A stretch of 64,000 nucleotides of DNA from contig NZ_CP036455.1 of NCBI RefSeq assembly GCF_004323735.1, positions 677,101 to 741,100 on the forward strand, written 5' to 3'. Positions 43,309 to 52,436 of this stretch are shown here, piece by piece. The position numbers and the translations under genes were made by a program. The number at the start of each line of letters is the position of its first letter. Position 1 is the first letter of the stretch. The notes beneath the pieces were generated by a model, which saw nothing but the letters and a program-made list of their open reading frames with translations, made no database searches and was not told where the DNA came from. This stretch comes from Streptomonospora litoralis. GTDB lineage: Bacteria; Actinomycetota; Actinomycetes; Streptosporangiales; Streptosporangiaceae.

Positions 43309-43752
43309 TGGTCCGTCCTTCCAAGCTGAGCTGCCCTCGCTGCCAACCGCGCCGGCACGGTGCCCGCCCCGCGGCGTTGGCATGCTACCCCCGGGTGTGC
43401 ACGGGGCGGCGTCGGCGCCGGTGCGCGTACCGGTGCCGTCCGCGCGGCGCCGGGCGGCCGTCCGAAGGCGTGGCGCCCGGTTTCCTCTCGCGTGCGGCCG
43501 TTCGGGCCGGTGGGATCCGCGCGCGTCTGTGCGGAGAGTGTTTCCGTCTTCGTGCCCGTCGCAACGTCGAACCGGCCACACGGCACCGCGGGGCGGGTGG
43601 AGTCGAGAGATCGCCGATGATCCATGCGATGGTGCGCGCACAGTGTGGCGCTGGGCGAGCAACCGGTCGACCACAAGATTACCCGTGGGTAAAGGATCGC
43701 GGTACCCGGCCCGCCCCCGCCGCTTCGCGCTGTGCGGAGGTGCTGTATCCGG
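43309..43752. other. gene-free stretch upstream of the UDP-glucose dehydrogenase gene
   Basis: About 440 bases between two minus-strand genes. A 14-base dyad TTACCCGTGGGTAA at 43679-43692 sits in an AT-rich patch about 60 bases past the membrane protein's stop; it could be an operator or a weak terminator. The remainder, which should hold the dehydrogenase promoter, shows nothing I can name. Confidence 0.4.
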
Positions 43753-44487
43753 CTACGGGCCGGTGTTGCGGTCCTCCCACCGCGGCGGGGTCGAGCCGGT
43801 CTCCTCGCCGGCGCCGGCGTATCCCGAGCGGCGCGGCTCGTTCCACCCGGCCGACTGCGGCCCGGTGGGATCGGACACGTGGTAGCGCGGCGGCATGCCG
43901 TCGGCGTCCCAGGACATCGTCTGCGTGGTCTGCACGCCTCCCGGCGGCGTGGCGCCGGACTCCGCGGACTGCTCGCGCCACCCGCCCCGCGGTCCGTAGT
44001 CGTCGTAGCCGGCAGGTTCGTAGCCGCTGTACGGCCCCTCGTAGTCCGCCTCGCGGCGGATCCGGCGGCGCCAGCGCGACGGCGGCAGGGCGGAGATGAA
44101 CAGGGCGGCGCCGACCACCGCGAACACGGGCCCCCATGCGAACCACGGGGCGAGACCGTCTGCCGGCTGCAGCAGGTCGCGCACTCCCGGCATCTGCACC
44201 GGGAGCCCGGCCGTCTGGACGACACCGGCCGCACCGAGCACCAGGCCGGGCAGCAGAGCCGCCAGCGGCGACAGCCGCGAACCAGTGGCCAGTCCGAGCA
44301 GCAGCCCCAGGACCGCGAGGACGGCGACGGAGGGCACCCACTGCGCGACGCCGGGCACGGCGGCCAGGTCGTAGCCGAGGCCGATCCCGGAAGTCCAGTG
44401 CGGTCCCCAGGCCAACCCGGCCGCGAATACGGGGGTGAGCAGGATTCCGACGATCAGGCCGAGGAAATGGCGCAATCCGTTGGACAT
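43753..44487 (-). CDS. membrane protein with disordered C-terminal tail (paralogue 1)
   Basis: A 244-residue protein with four hydrophobic segments in the first ~145 residues and a ~100-residue tail rich in G, P, Y, R and Q (EADYEGPYSGYEPAGYDDYGP, in pieces EADYEGPYSGYEP and AGYDDYGP). The membrane part has GSRLSPLAALLPGLVLG and ends in LFISALPPSRWRRR. The next gene upstream encodes a protein of the same plan (GARVSPLAAF, LFISSLVPSRWRSR), so the two arose by duplication. No family known to me. The start at 44487 uses AGGAG about 10 bases upstream; ATG 44505 is the alternative. Confidence 0.7.
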   Translation of the reverse strand: MSNGLRHFLGLIVGILLTPVFAAGLAWGPHWTSGIGLGYDLAAVPGVAQWVPSVAVLAVLGLLLGLATGSRLSPLAALLPGLVLGAAGVVQTAGLPVQMPGVRDLLQPADGLAPWFAWGPVFAVVGAALFISALPPSRWRRRIRREADYEGPYSGYEPAGYDDYGPRGGWREQSAESGATPPGGVQTTQTMSWDADGMPPRYHVSDPTGPQSAGWNEPRRSGYAGAGEETGSTPPRWEDRNTGP

Positions 44488-44625
44488 GGCACGGACTCTC
44501 CTCATCGCCGACGCGCGGAAGTCTCACGCTAGCCCGGACTGGCGGCCGTGTGCCAGGGGCCGGGCCGGCACCCGCCGGTCCCGCCCTCGACGAGAGCCGG
44601 TGTCCCGGGCGGAACCGCCGATTCG

Positions 44626-45297
44626 CTAGCGACGTTCGTCGCGCTGGAACTGCAGGGTGTCGCTCTCCGGCTCGGGGGAGGTCGCCGCCCAGCGGGGCCG
44701 CCCCACGCGGCGGCGCCGCATCGGTGTCGTCGTCTTGTCCGGGTCGCCCTGCGGCTCGGGGCCCGGGGCGGAGCCGCCGCCTTCGCTGGGACCGGGGGCG
44801 GTGATCGGCGGCCCGACCGGTTCGGGTGCGTGCTCGGTGCGGGGACCGTATACCTCGTCGGCCGGCTCCTGCGGCGCCGGGGCGGCGCGCCGGGAGCGCC
44901 AGCGCGACGGCACGAGCGAGGAGATGAACAGCAGGGTGCCCAGCGGCAGCGCCAGCAGCAGTCCGGGGCCCAGCGGGTGGAACGCCGAATCGTCGGGTAT
45001 CCAGCCGGGCAGCAGCGCATCAGCGCTGCCCGGAGCCAGCACCGGCCACAGCGCATAGCCCAGCACCAGGCCTCCGCAGCAAAACGCCGCCAGGGGCGAG
45101 ACGCGCGCCCCCGCCAGAAAACCACAGGCGATCCCGACCGCCATCAGCACGCCGACGGCAGTCAGCGACAGCGGGCCGCCGAAGCCTTCGCCGCCCTCGG
45201 CCGTGGCCGAAACCCGCCCGGCGGACCACGCCAGCGCGATCCACAGGGCCGGGGCGGCGGCCGTCCCGGCCAGCAGGCCGATCAGGTGGCGCAGCAT
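44626..45297 (-). CDS. membrane protein with disordered C-terminal tail (paralogue 2)
   Basis: A 223-residue protein, tandem paralogue of the one at 43753-44487: LRHLIGLLAGT matches LRHFLGLIVGI, four hydrophobic segments follow, then LFISSLVPSRWRSR and an unstructured Pro/Glu/Arg tail ending in QFQRDERR. The ATG at 45297 follows GAGGAGG. Its role is unknown, but both lie next to an LCP ligase gene on the same strand and may share its operon (170-base gap), which suggests an envelope role. Confidence 0.7.
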   Translation of the reverse strand: MLRHLIGLLAGTAAAPALWIALAWSAGRVSATAEGGEGFGGPLSLTAVGVLMAVGIACGFLAGARVSPLAAFCCGGLVLGYALWPVLAPGSADALLPGWIPDDSAFHPLGPGLLLALPLGTLLFISSLVPSRWRSRRAAPAPQEPADEVYGPRTEHAPEPVGPPITAPGPSEGGGSAPGPEPQGDPDKTTTPMRRRRVGRPRWAATSPEPESDTLQFQRDERR

Positions 45298-45466
45298 CGT
45301 GCCTCCTCAGCAGTACGCCGTCGGTCCCCGGCACGCATCCGGGTTTTCCACCGTATCGCCCGCGTGGCGGGGCTTTTCGGACGCGCGTGCCGCTGGCGGC
45401 CCCGGCTCGCCGCCGGGAGGGCTGCCCGCGCGGTCGCCGACGCAGCGGCCTGTCACAGCCGCGACG

Positions 45467-47002
45467 TCAGTCCGAGCAGACCTTTTCGCGGGCGGAGGAG
45501 GTGTCGGCGCCCTCGTCGTCCGGCTCCTCGGGAGGGGCGGAGGATGCGGCGGCAGCCTCCGGCGGCGGCTGCACCTCCCGGTAGTTGAACCCCACCACGA
45601 CCTGGATCCGCCGGTCGAGCTGCGGGTCCTCCTCCAGCGAGGCGCCGGGCACGGACTCGGCGACCATGGCGGCCTCGGCCTTGTGCCCCGGTGCGTGGCG
45701 CAGGACGGTCTCCGCCACGTCGTGGCGTGACCAGTTGCGGGCGGGAGCGGGCACCCGGAACCCGGCGTCCGAGAACGCGCGGCTCACGTCGGCGCCCAGC
45801 CCGGTGACGCCGGTGCCGTTGAAGACCTGCAGGCTGATCTCGCCCGGCCGGGGCGGCGGCGGGCTCTGCGCCCCGGCCGCGGAGCCGGCGGGCTCCTCCT
45901 TCTCGCCGTCGAGCGGCTTGTCGGCGTTGATCTTGGCGAACATGTCCGCGGCCGCCTGGCGGTCCCAGGTCACCGCGACGTCGCCGTGCGGGGTCCGGTA
46001 GTTCGTCCGGTCGACGGGGACCGTGGTGAACGTGACGTCGTCCAGGCCGATGCCCCGCAGTTGGCCGGCCAGTTCGTTGATGGTGTCGGTGTCGAGGCCC
46101 TCGTCGACGGTGATCGAGCCGAGCGCGGTGTCGACGAAGGAGCCGAAACGCTGCGGGTCCGACAGCGTGTCGGTGCTCAGCGCGGTCTCCAGCATGGCCG
46201 AGAGGACCTGCTGCTGGCGGCCGATGCGGTCGAGGTCGCCGCCGGCGGTCTGGCGCGTCCGGGCGAACGCCAGCGCGCGGGTGCCGCCGACACGGTGCGT
46301 ACCCGCCGCCATGTCCAGGTGCGCCTTGGGGTCGTGGATCGGCTGCGGCAGGCAGACCTCGATCCCGCCGAGGGCGTCGACCATCTCGACGAAGCCGGTG
46401 AAGTCCACCTCGACGTAGTGGTCGATGCGCACGTGGGTCGCCGACTCCACCGTCTCCACGGCCAGCGACGGGCCGCCGAGGGAGTAGGCGGCGTTGATCT
46501 TGTTCTTGCCGTGGCCGGGGATGTCGACCCAGGAGTCGCGGGGGATGCCCACGACGCTGATGCGGTCGCGGTCGTGGCCGAGGTGGACGAGCATCATCGT
46601 GTCGGACCGACGGCCCTCCGCTCGCCCCACCCCAAGCTCGTTCTGCGTGTCCCGGTCCATCCCCTCGCGCGTGTCGGAGCCGATGACCAGGAAGTTCAGT
46701 GCTCCGGTGGTCCCTGCCCGCGGTCGGTCGCCGTCGACCATCCCGCCGAACACGTCGGAACGGTCGATCCGCCCCGAGACCCACCCCGTCAGCGACCACG
46801 CGGTACCCGAAGCCAGCAGCACCACCACCGACATGGTTCCCGCCAACAGCAGCGCCGCGCGCTTGCGGCGCACCCGGCCGCTGGGCGGAGTGAAGCCGCG
46901 CCCGGGCGGCTGCGGCGGGGTCGGCGCGGACCTAACGCGACGGAAACCGCCGCCGTCGGCCTCGTCGTCGCCGCGCCGGTCGTCCCCTGGGCCCTCGCTC
47001 AC
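45467..47002 (-). CDS. LCP-family wall-polymer ligase with LytR_C domain
   Basis: A 511-residue LytR-CpsA-Psr enzyme. A short basic cytoplasmic tail (1-48) and one helix (49-70) precede the extracellular LCP domain (about 103-260) with FLVIGSDTREGM (104-115), RRSDTMMLVHL and VVGIPRDSWVDIPGHGKNKINAAY (in pieces: GIPRDSWVDIPG, KNKINAAYSLGG). A LytR_C domain (about 385-485; EISLQVFNGTGVTGL) follows, then an acidic tail. It is likely to attach the polymer made by the surrounding sugar genes to peptidoglycan. GTG at 47002. It differs from the LCP protein at 2804-4027 by the extra C-terminal domain, the layout of mycobacterial CpsA (Rv3267). Confidence 0.92.
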   Translation of the reverse strand: MSEGPGDDRRGDDEADGGGFRRVRSAPTPPQPPGRGFTPPSGRVRRKRAALLLAGTMSVVVLLASGTAWSLTGWVSGRIDRSDVFGGMVDGDRPRAGTTGALNFLVIGSDTREGMDRDTQNELGVGRAEGRRSDTMMLVHLGHDRDRISVVGIPRDSWVDIPGHGKNKINAAYSLGGPSLAVETVESATHVRIDHYVEVDFTGFVEMVDALGGIEVCLPQPIHDPKAHLDMAAGTHRVGGTRALAFARTRQTAGGDLDRIGRQQQVLSAMLETALSTDTLSDPQRFGSFVDTALGSITVDEGLDTDTINELAGQLRGIGLDDVTFTTVPVDRTNYRTPHGDVAVTWDRQAAADMFAKINADKPLDGEKEEPAGSAAGAQSPPPPRPGEISLQVFNGTGVTGLGADVSRAFSDAGFRVPAPARNWSRHDVAETVLRHAPGHKAEAAMVAESVPGASLEEDPQLDRRIQVVVGFNYREVQPPPEAAAASSAPPEEPDDEGADTSSAREKVCSD

Positions 47003-47417
47003 AGCACCCTCCGTCCGCTCGCCGCTCCGCAGTCCCGCGCGGGCGGAACGGGTCGGCGGCGCGGCCGCAAGCGCGCCCCGCCCACGCCGGTTCCGCGTGA
47101 ACCCACCGGCCCTCGTTCCGCGTCTCTAGGTTGTCACCGAATCCACCGATGGGTCGCCCGATGTCGCCTCTCGGCGTGTTGCCCACTTCCTGGTGTGCGC
47201 GCGGCGCGGGCGCCCGGTGGCATCCGGAGCTGTACCTGGGACGCGCGCCGTGCGCGCACGGTTCGACCCACGGCGCGGTGCGCGGGCCGGTGCCGGGCCC
47301 GAACCCCTTTCGGCGAAGCGGGAGTGGCCGGTCGCGGCCGGAAAGTGCAGTACCGTATCGACTGCAGAGCCGCGAAGCAGCCTCGCACCCCGTGCAGCCC
47401 GATCGTTGGAAGCGCCT
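47003..47417. other. divergent region between the LCP gene and a glycosyltransferase gene
   Basis: About 415 bases between two divergent genes of the polymer region. Slightly AT-richer patches at 47128-47150 and 47345-47370 may hold the two promoters, but no hexamer pair is convincing. The GGAAG site of the glycosyltransferase is at 47408-47412. Confidence 0.4.
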
Positions 47418-48422
47418 GTGACCTGGCCGGCCGTATCCGTTGTCATGCCCGTCCTCAACGAGGAGCGCCACCTGGCCTCCGCGGTGAGCCACGTCCTCGC
47501 CCAGGAGTACCCGGGCGAGCTCGAGGTCGTGCTCGCTGTGGGGCCTTCCCACGACCGCACCCGCGAGGTCGCCGACCGCATCGCCGCGGACGACGCCCGC
47601 GTGCGGGTCGTGGCCAACCCGACCGGACGGACCCCGGCAGGGCTCAACGCCGCCATCGGGGCTTCCTCGCACTCGATCGTCGCGCGCGTGGACGGGCATG
47701 CGATGATGCCCGCCGACTATCTCGCGGTGGCGGTGGGCACCATCGAGGAGACCGGGGCCGACAACGTCGGGGGCATCATGGCGGCCGAGGGCGAGACCCC
47801 GTGGGAGAAGGCGGTGGCCGCCGCCATGACCTCCAAGGTCGGTGTGGGCAACGCCCGCTTCCACACCGGGGGCCGGGGCGGGCCCGCCGACACCGTCTAC
47901 CTGGGCGTCTTCCGCCGCTCGGCGCTGGAGCGCGTCGGCGGCTACGACGAGGCGTTCCTGCGCGCCCAGGACTGGGAGATGAACCACCGCATCCGCACCA
48001 GCGGGGGCACGGTCTGGTTCGAGCCGCGGATGCGCGTCTCCTACCGGCCCCGCCCCACGGTGCGGGCCCTGGCCAAGCAGTACTTCAACTACGGCCGCTG
48101 GCGCCGGGTGGTCTCCCGCCAGCACAAGGGCACGATCAACCTGCGCTACCTGGCCCCGCCGACGGCGCTGGTCGCGATCGCGCTCGGCCTGGTCGGCGGC
48201 CTGCTGTTCTGGCCGGCCTGGCTGGTGCCCGGGGCCTACCTCGCCGCGATCGTGGCCGCCTCCGTCCCCTTGGGCCGCGGGCACTCCGCCACGGCCCGGC
48301 TGAGCATCCCGCTCGCGCTGGCCACCATGCACATGGCCTGGGGCGCCGGTTTCCTCACCAGCCCCCGGCACCTCGGCGCGAACTCCCGCGTGGCCCGCGG
48401 CGCACGGGAGCAGCACGCGTAA
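47418..48422 (+). CDS. family 2 glycosyltransferase
   Basis: A 334-residue GT-A enzyme. The N-terminal AVSVVMPVLNEERHL (5-19) binds the nucleotide sugar; VARVDGHAMMP replaces the usual DxD region as DGH, and the acceptor side shows FLRAQDWEMNHRIR. Two C-terminal hydrophobic segments (about 250-295) anchor it to the membrane. This plan resembles succinoglycan/exopolysaccharide GT2 enzymes. The GTG at 47418 follows GGAAG with a 6-base spacer. Donor and acceptor are not predictable. Repeat element copy B begins about 60 bases after its stop. Confidence 0.9.
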   Translation: MTWPAVSVVMPVLNEERHLASAVSHVLAQEYPGELEVVLAVGPSHDRTREVADRIAADDARVRVVANPTGRTPAGLNAAIGASSHSIVARVDGHAMMPADYLAVAVGTIEETGADNVGGIMAAEGETPWEKAVAAAMTSKVGVGNARFHTGGRGGPADTVYLGVFRRSALERVGGYDEAFLRAQDWEMNHRIRTSGGTVWFEPRMRVSYRPRPTVRALAKQYFNYGRWRRVVSRQHKGTINLRYLAPPTALVAIALGLVGGLLFWPAWLVPGAYLAAIVAASVPLGRGHSATARLSIPLALATMHMAWGAGFLTSPRHLGANSRVARGAREQHA

Positions 48423-48479
48423 CGACGAGACGGCCGCGGGGCCCTGACCACAGCGCCTAGAGGCCGTGTTCAAGAACAC

Positions 48480-48885
48480 CGGTCTGCTGTGCGGTCCTGT
48501 TGGGCTTTGTTGGTCGGACGACGGGCGGTCTTCACCGGAAAGCCGCGGCGACGGTGGTGGATGGCCGGGCCTGCGGTGGGCGGGTCGGGTGCCCGCCGGT
48601 GGCGGTGGTCGGCGGAGGGCGGCCCCGGTCTGCTGTGCGGCCTTGTTGGTCGGCCGGGTGGCGGGTGGTCTTGGCTGAAAAGCGGCGCCGAGGTCGGTGG
48701 GTGGCCGGGCCTGCGGTTGACGGGCCGGGTGCTCGCCGGTTGGGCGTGCGGCGGGGCGGCTCGGGTCCGCTGGGCGGCCTTGTCAGCCTGCCGGGTGGCG
48801 GGTGGTCTTGACTGAAAAGCGGCGCCGAGGTCCGCGGAGGGCTTGGCCCGCGCCCAACGGGCCGGGTGCCCGCCGGTGGTGGTCG
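48480..48885 (+). repeat. array B1: three ~138-base repeats, G-rich strand on top
   Basis: The box GGGTGCCCGCCGG or GGGTGCTCGCCGG occurs at 48587, 48727 and 48864 (spacing 140 and 137). Corresponds to array A2 read in reverse. The outer end, CTGCTGTGCGG near 48484, matches the outer end of A2 near 24080. A 14-base dyad GTGTTCAAGAACAC (48466-48479) abuts the array. Confidence 0.85.
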
Positions 48886-48956
48886 CGGCGGAGGGGCGGC
48901 GTTGGCGGCGGGGCCCGGCCTGGGGTGGTCGGCGGCGGTCATGCAGCAGGTTCAAG

Positions 48957-49312
48957 GCCACGAGATGCACGTAGATGCGGCGGCATCGGCCTCGGCGCCG
49001 CCCCGAGGCGCCACCCTCGTACGGTCATTCCGCGATACGAAACAACGCGGGGTGTTTTATCCGCCAATGCCCGATTCCTCGTTGGGTCCGCACCCGCGCT
49101 GCGGCGGCGAGGGCGCACGAGGCGCGCCGAATGGCGCAAAGAACGCCCCTGACGTCGACTTTTCGTGCGTCTCGTGGCCGTTGCGCCCGCCGAGGTCGCC
49201 CGCAAAACGGGCATAGGCTCCCAAAAGTCCACCCCATCGGGGGGTGGGGCACCCGTCGGCGACGCCCGGGCGCCACGAGCGACGTGTCGTCGCCCCCTCG
49301 GCCCCCGATCCG
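48957..49312. repeat. conserved core of copy B
   Basis: The reverse strand aligns along its whole length with 23127-23481. The block 49112-49168 is the exact reverse complement of 23269-23325 (57 bases). The same short hairpins are present, for instance GCCCG-TTTTG-CGGGC, which has one more base pair than in copy A. Confidence 0.75.
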
Positions 49313-49368
49313 GCCCCCTTCGGGTCGTGCCAGCGCCGGTATGTCCCTATGTCGGCCCATCCGGCGAT

Positions 49369-49427
49369 GTATCGCGAACTTATGGCCGCGGAATACGCTT
49401 TCCTGCGACCATAAGTTCACGATAGAC
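49369..49427. repeat. palindrome of copy B
   Basis: Arms GTATCGCGAACTTATGG and CCATAAGTTCACGATAGAC with one internal mismatch, the reverse of the palindrome at 22927-22987. The spacer differs from the copy A spacer by one base in its middle part. A further shared stretch, GGGCCAAGCCGCG, follows on the outer side. Confidence 0.8.
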
Positions 49428-49549
49428 GGGCCAAGCCGCGGGACCGGTGCCACCTATTGCGGGGTCTCGACCAGACAGCGGCCGCAATCCGGTGGAAACC
49501 GCGCAATAGATGCGCCGACCGGCCCCCGGTGGCCCAACGCCGCCCCCCG

Positions 49550-49785
49550 CCGCAACCGCCACCGGCGGGCACCCTACCCGTCGACCGCGGGGGCAGCCCT
49601 CCGCTGTCCTCGGTGCCCGTCGTTCCCCGTGAGGCCACCCGCACCCCGGCAGATCAACAAGACCGCACAGCAGACCCGACCCGCCCCGCCGCCGCCCACT
49701 GCCACCGGCGAGCACCCGACCCGATGACCGCGGAGCCCGGCCCTTCGCCGTCCTCGGCGCCGCTTCTCCGCACGACCGCCGGACA
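49550..49785 (-). repeat. array B2: two ~140-base repeats, inverted relative to B1
   Basis: GCACCC boxes at 49569 and 49712. Corresponds to array A1 read in reverse, with fewer units (two against five). It ends just before the GDPD stop codon at 49791, leaving no room for a separate terminator. Confidence 0.8.
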
Positions 49786-49790
49786 CCCGG

Positions 49791-50567
49791 CTAACCGTCC
49801 TTCAACGCCGCCACCACTCCCGGCACGTCGTCCACGACCACGGCGTCCACGCCCGCATCGGTGAAGCGGGCCGCGTCCACCGGGTCGGGGCACCAGGAGA
49901 CGACCTCCAGGCCCGCGCGGTGGGCGACGTCGACGGTGTAGGCGACTTCGCGGCGGCCCGGGCGCGGGGGATCGCCGGCGAGGCCGAAGGAGCGGGCGTC
50001 GATCGCCACGATCGCGCAGCCCAGGCCGGCGGCGCCGGCCACCGCCTGGTCCAGCGGGTTGCGCACGAAGGGCATCCACGCCAGGGGGACCTCCGGAGCG
50101 TTCTCGCGCAGCCACAGCAGCGCCGCCGGGTCGAAGGAGCAGACGAACACGCGCTCGCGGCCGGCCGCCGCGCGCCGGCGCGCGGCCTCGCGGCGCAGCG
50201 CCGGCAGCAGCAGGGCCGCGGTCCGCCTCTCGGGTGCGTCGACCGCGTCCTCCATCACGGTCTTGACGTCCACGTCGATCCCGATCCCGACGGGCACGGC
50301 CGCGAGCGCCTCCTCCAGGCCCAGCAGACCCGCGTCGCGGCACTCCTGCTCGGGCAGGTCGACGATCACCCTCCCGTCGGGCAGCGCCGCGTCGTGGTGG
50401 AGTACGAGGGCGTCGTCGGCGGTGCGCCGTACGTCGATCTCGACCCACTGCGCCCCGGCGCCGACCGCCGCCAGGTAGGAGGCCGCCGAGTTCTCCGGAT
50501 AGCCCGACTCGCCGCCGCGCCCGGAACCGCGGTGCCCGATCACCTCGGGCGCGCTGAAGACGGTCAC
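49791..50567 (-). CDS. glycerophosphodiester phosphodiesterase family protein
   Basis: A 258-residue GDPD TIM-barrel protein that splits glycerophosphodiesters into an alcohol and glycerol-3-phosphate; some relatives cut teichoic-type polymers. Active-site motifs are IGHRGSG (10-16) with His12, YPENS (23-27), VEIDVRRTADD (42-52) and the second catalytic His in LHHDA (56-60). No signal peptide is seen, so it acts in the cytoplasm. The GTG at 50567 overlaps the upstream cytidylyltransferase stop (GTGA), so the two genes are coupled. The pairing of a cytidylyltransferase with a GDPD by a polymer exporter fits a role in polyol-phosphate turnover. Confidence 0.85.
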   Translation of the reverse strand: MTVFSAPEVIGHRGSGRGGESGYPENSAASYLAAVGAGAQWVEIDVRRTADDALVLHHDAALPDGRVIVDLPEQECRDAGLLGLEEALAAVPVGIGIDVDVKTVMEDAVDAPERRTAALLLPALRREAARRRAAAGRERVFVCSFDPAALLWLRENAPEVPLAWMPFVRNPLDQAVAGAAGLGCAIVAIDARSFGLAGDPPRPGRREVAYTVDVAHRAGLEVVSWCPDPVDAARFTDAGVDAVVVDDVPGVVAALKDG

Positions 50568-51346
50568 GCCCCGGCCTCCCTCTGCGCAGCCCCGGCCGAC
50601 TCCCCGCCGCGCAGGCGCAGCAGGGCCTCGGCGATCTCCACGTCGCCCGGATTGGTGACCTTGATGTTGGACTCGTCGCCGGCGATGATGCGCACCTCCT
50701 CGCCGGGCAGGTAGCGCAGCACGACCCCGCAGTCGTCGGTGGCCACCAGGGCGGGGTCGGCCAGTGCCGACCGGTAGGCACGGCGGATCACGCTTAGGCG
50801 GAAGCCCTGCGGCGTCTGCATCCGCCGCAGCGAGGAGCGGGGCGGCATGTCGCGCAGCACCTCGGCGCCCCCGGTGCCGGGGGCCACCTCCACCACCGTG
50901 TCCCCGGCGGGCACGGCGACGCCCACGGCCCCCGATTCCGCCAAGGCCCCGACGCACGCGCTGATGACCTCCGGGGTCACGAGCGGGCGCGCGGCGTCGT
51001 GGATCAGCACCAGGTCGTCGTCACCGCGGTGCTCCACCGCCCGCAGCGCCGCGGCCGAGGTCTCGGTGCGGTTCTCTCCACCCGGCAGGACGGCCGAGAC
51101 CTTGCCCATGCCCGCGCCCGACGCGACCTTCTCCGCCTCGGGCAGGTGTGCCGCGGCCATCAGCAGGACGACGTCGTCGACCTCCGGCGCGGCGCAGAAC
51201 GCGGCGAGGGCGTGCTCCAGTACCGGTCGGCCCGCCAGGGGCAGCAGCTGCTTGGGTCGCCCGGCGCCCATCCGCGCGCCGATTCCCCCCGCCAGCACCG
51301 CCGCCGTGACGTGCGGGCGCGCGGCCGGGGCCGAGTCCTGCGGCAT
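50564..51346 (-). CDS. ispD: IspD/TarI-type cytidylyltransferase
   Basis: A 260-residue CTP-dependent nucleotidyltransferase. AAVLAGGIGARMGAGRPKQLLPLAG (in pieces: LAGGIGARMG at 18-27, PKQLLPLAG with Lys32) binds CTP, HDAARPLVTPEV is the metal and substrate region, and TPQGFRLSVIRRAY follows. The family makes CDP-methylerythritol for isoprenoids (IspD) or CDP-ribitol for wall polymers (TarI), and motifs alone do not separate them. True ispD normally lies by ispF. Here it lies by a polymer exporter and is coupled to a GDPD gene, which favours a wall-polymer role or a shared one. ATG at 51346 with GGAGGGAA upstream. Confidence 0.85.
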   Translation of the reverse strand: MPQDSAPAARPHVTAAVLAGGIGARMGAGRPKQLLPLAGRPVLEHALAAFCAAPEVDDVVLLMAAAHLPEAEKVASGAGMGKVSAVLPGGENRTETSAAALRAVEHRGDDDLVLIHDAARPLVTPEVISACVGALAESGAVGVAVPAGDTVVEVAPGTGGAEVLRDMPPRSSLRRMQTPQGFRLSVIRRAYRSALADPALVATDDCGVVLRYLPGEEVRIIAGDESNIKVTNPGDVEIAEALLRLRGGESAGAAQREAGA

Positions 51347-51608
51347 CGACTTCCCTCCTGCTGTGGCCGCCGGTGCGGCACGGTCTGCGCCCGCGGGCGC
51401 CGGTCGCCGTCGAGGGCTCGGTGCGCCCCGCACGGCACGAGCCGAGGTTAGCCCACCCGCGCCGGTGGACCCGGGCGTAGGCGCATGAGCGCCCGCACCC
51501 GCACCGCCCTTGCGCCGGTCCGTTCGAAGGCGCGCCGGTAAGCTTGGCCCGCCGCCGCGCCCCGCGGACCGACGGCTGCGGCACAGACGCACTCCGAAGG
51601 AGGTGGCG

Positions 51609-52436
51609 GTGGCGTCACGGGCGCTGGCCGTCTGGCAGAACCGGCGGGTCGTGGGCCTCTTGGTGCGCCGCGACCTGAAGGTGAAGTACCAGAGCTCGAT
51701 CCTCGGCTACGCGTGGTCGATGCTGGAGCCCCTGGCGATGGCGGGGGTCTACTTCTTCGTCTTCGGCCTGATCTTCGACACCGACCGCGGCGTCCCCGGC
51801 GGCGGCGACGCTCCCGGCGGCTACCCGCTGTTTCTGATCTCGGGTCTGCTGCCGTGGCTGTGGTTCGCCCAGTCGCTCAGCCAGGCGCCCAACGCGATCA
51901 TGTCCCACAGCAAGCTCATCACGACGATGAAGGTGCCCAGGGAAGTCTTCCCGGTCCAGGCGGTCGCGGCGAAGTTCGTCGACTACCTCTTCACCTGGCC
52001 GGTACTGCTCGTCTTCGTCTTCGCGCTGGGCGGGCGCACCACCCCCGCGGGCCTGCTGGTGTGGCTGCCGCTGGCCGTCACGGTGCAGCTCGTCTTCTCG
52101 CTGGGTATGACGCTGCTGCTGGCGTCGGTGAACGTGCTCGTGCGCGACGTCGAGCGCGTGGTGCGCATCCTGAACCGGGTGCTGTTCTACTCCTCGGCGA
52201 TCATCATCCCCTCCGGCCTGGTGCTGGAGTCCGACCGCTTCCCCGCCTGGTTCGTCACGCTTTTCCAGTGCAATCCGCTGCTGGGTATCTTCAAGATGCA
52301 CCACGCCGTCTGGTACCCCGCCGACGCGCCCGGCGCGCCCGTCCTCGCGACGAGTATCGGGGGCGCTGTGCTGATGCTGGCCGCGGGATACCTGACGTTC
52401 CGGCGCCTGGAGACCTCCGTGCTGAAGGAGCTGTGA
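51609..52436 (+). CDS. ABC-2 type polysaccharide/teichoic-acid export permease (Wzm/TagG-like)
   Basis: A 275-residue permease with six membrane helices, half of an exporter for lipid-linked polymers. The N-terminal amphipathic part VRRDLKVKYQSSILGYAWSMLEPL (in pieces: RRDLKVKYQSSILGY, WSMLEPLAM) is the classic ABC2 signature of Wzm/TagG, followed by ISGLLPWLWFAQ. The GTG at 51609 follows AAGGAGG; a GTG two codons earlier is also in frame. It overlaps the ATPase gene by TGATG. Transcribed divergently from the cytidylyltransferase gene. Confidence 0.92.
   Translation: MASRALAVWQNRRVVGLLVRRDLKVKYQSSILGYAWSMLEPLAMAGVYFFVFGLIFDTDRGVPGGGDAPGGYPLFLISGLLPWLWFAQSLSQAPNAIMSHSKLITTMKVPREVFPVQAVAAKFVDYLFTWPVLLVFVFALGGRTTPAGLLVWLPLAVTVQLVFSLGMTLLLASVNVLVRDVERVVRILNRVLFYSSAIIIPSGLVLESDRFPAWFVTLFQCNPLLGIFKMHHAVWYPADAPGAPVLATSIGGAVLMLAAGYLTFRRLETSVLKEL

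Larger units (their letters stand above)
48480..49785 (-). repeat. composite repeat element, copy B (inverted copy of A)
   Basis: A gene-free ~1.3-kb unit between two convergent genes. Read on the minus strand it has the same order as copy A: array B2, palindrome, core, array B1. The units nearest the core correspond by position to those of copy A; for example both have the CCCGTTGGGCGCGGGCCAAG segment (on the C-rich strand) in the unit next to the core. So the whole composite was copied once and the arrays then changed in number. Confidence 0.85.

Noticed and set aside
48957-49312. Insertion sequence or retron.
   Set aside because: No transposase, reverse transcriptase or remnant of either is encoded in or beside either element copy.
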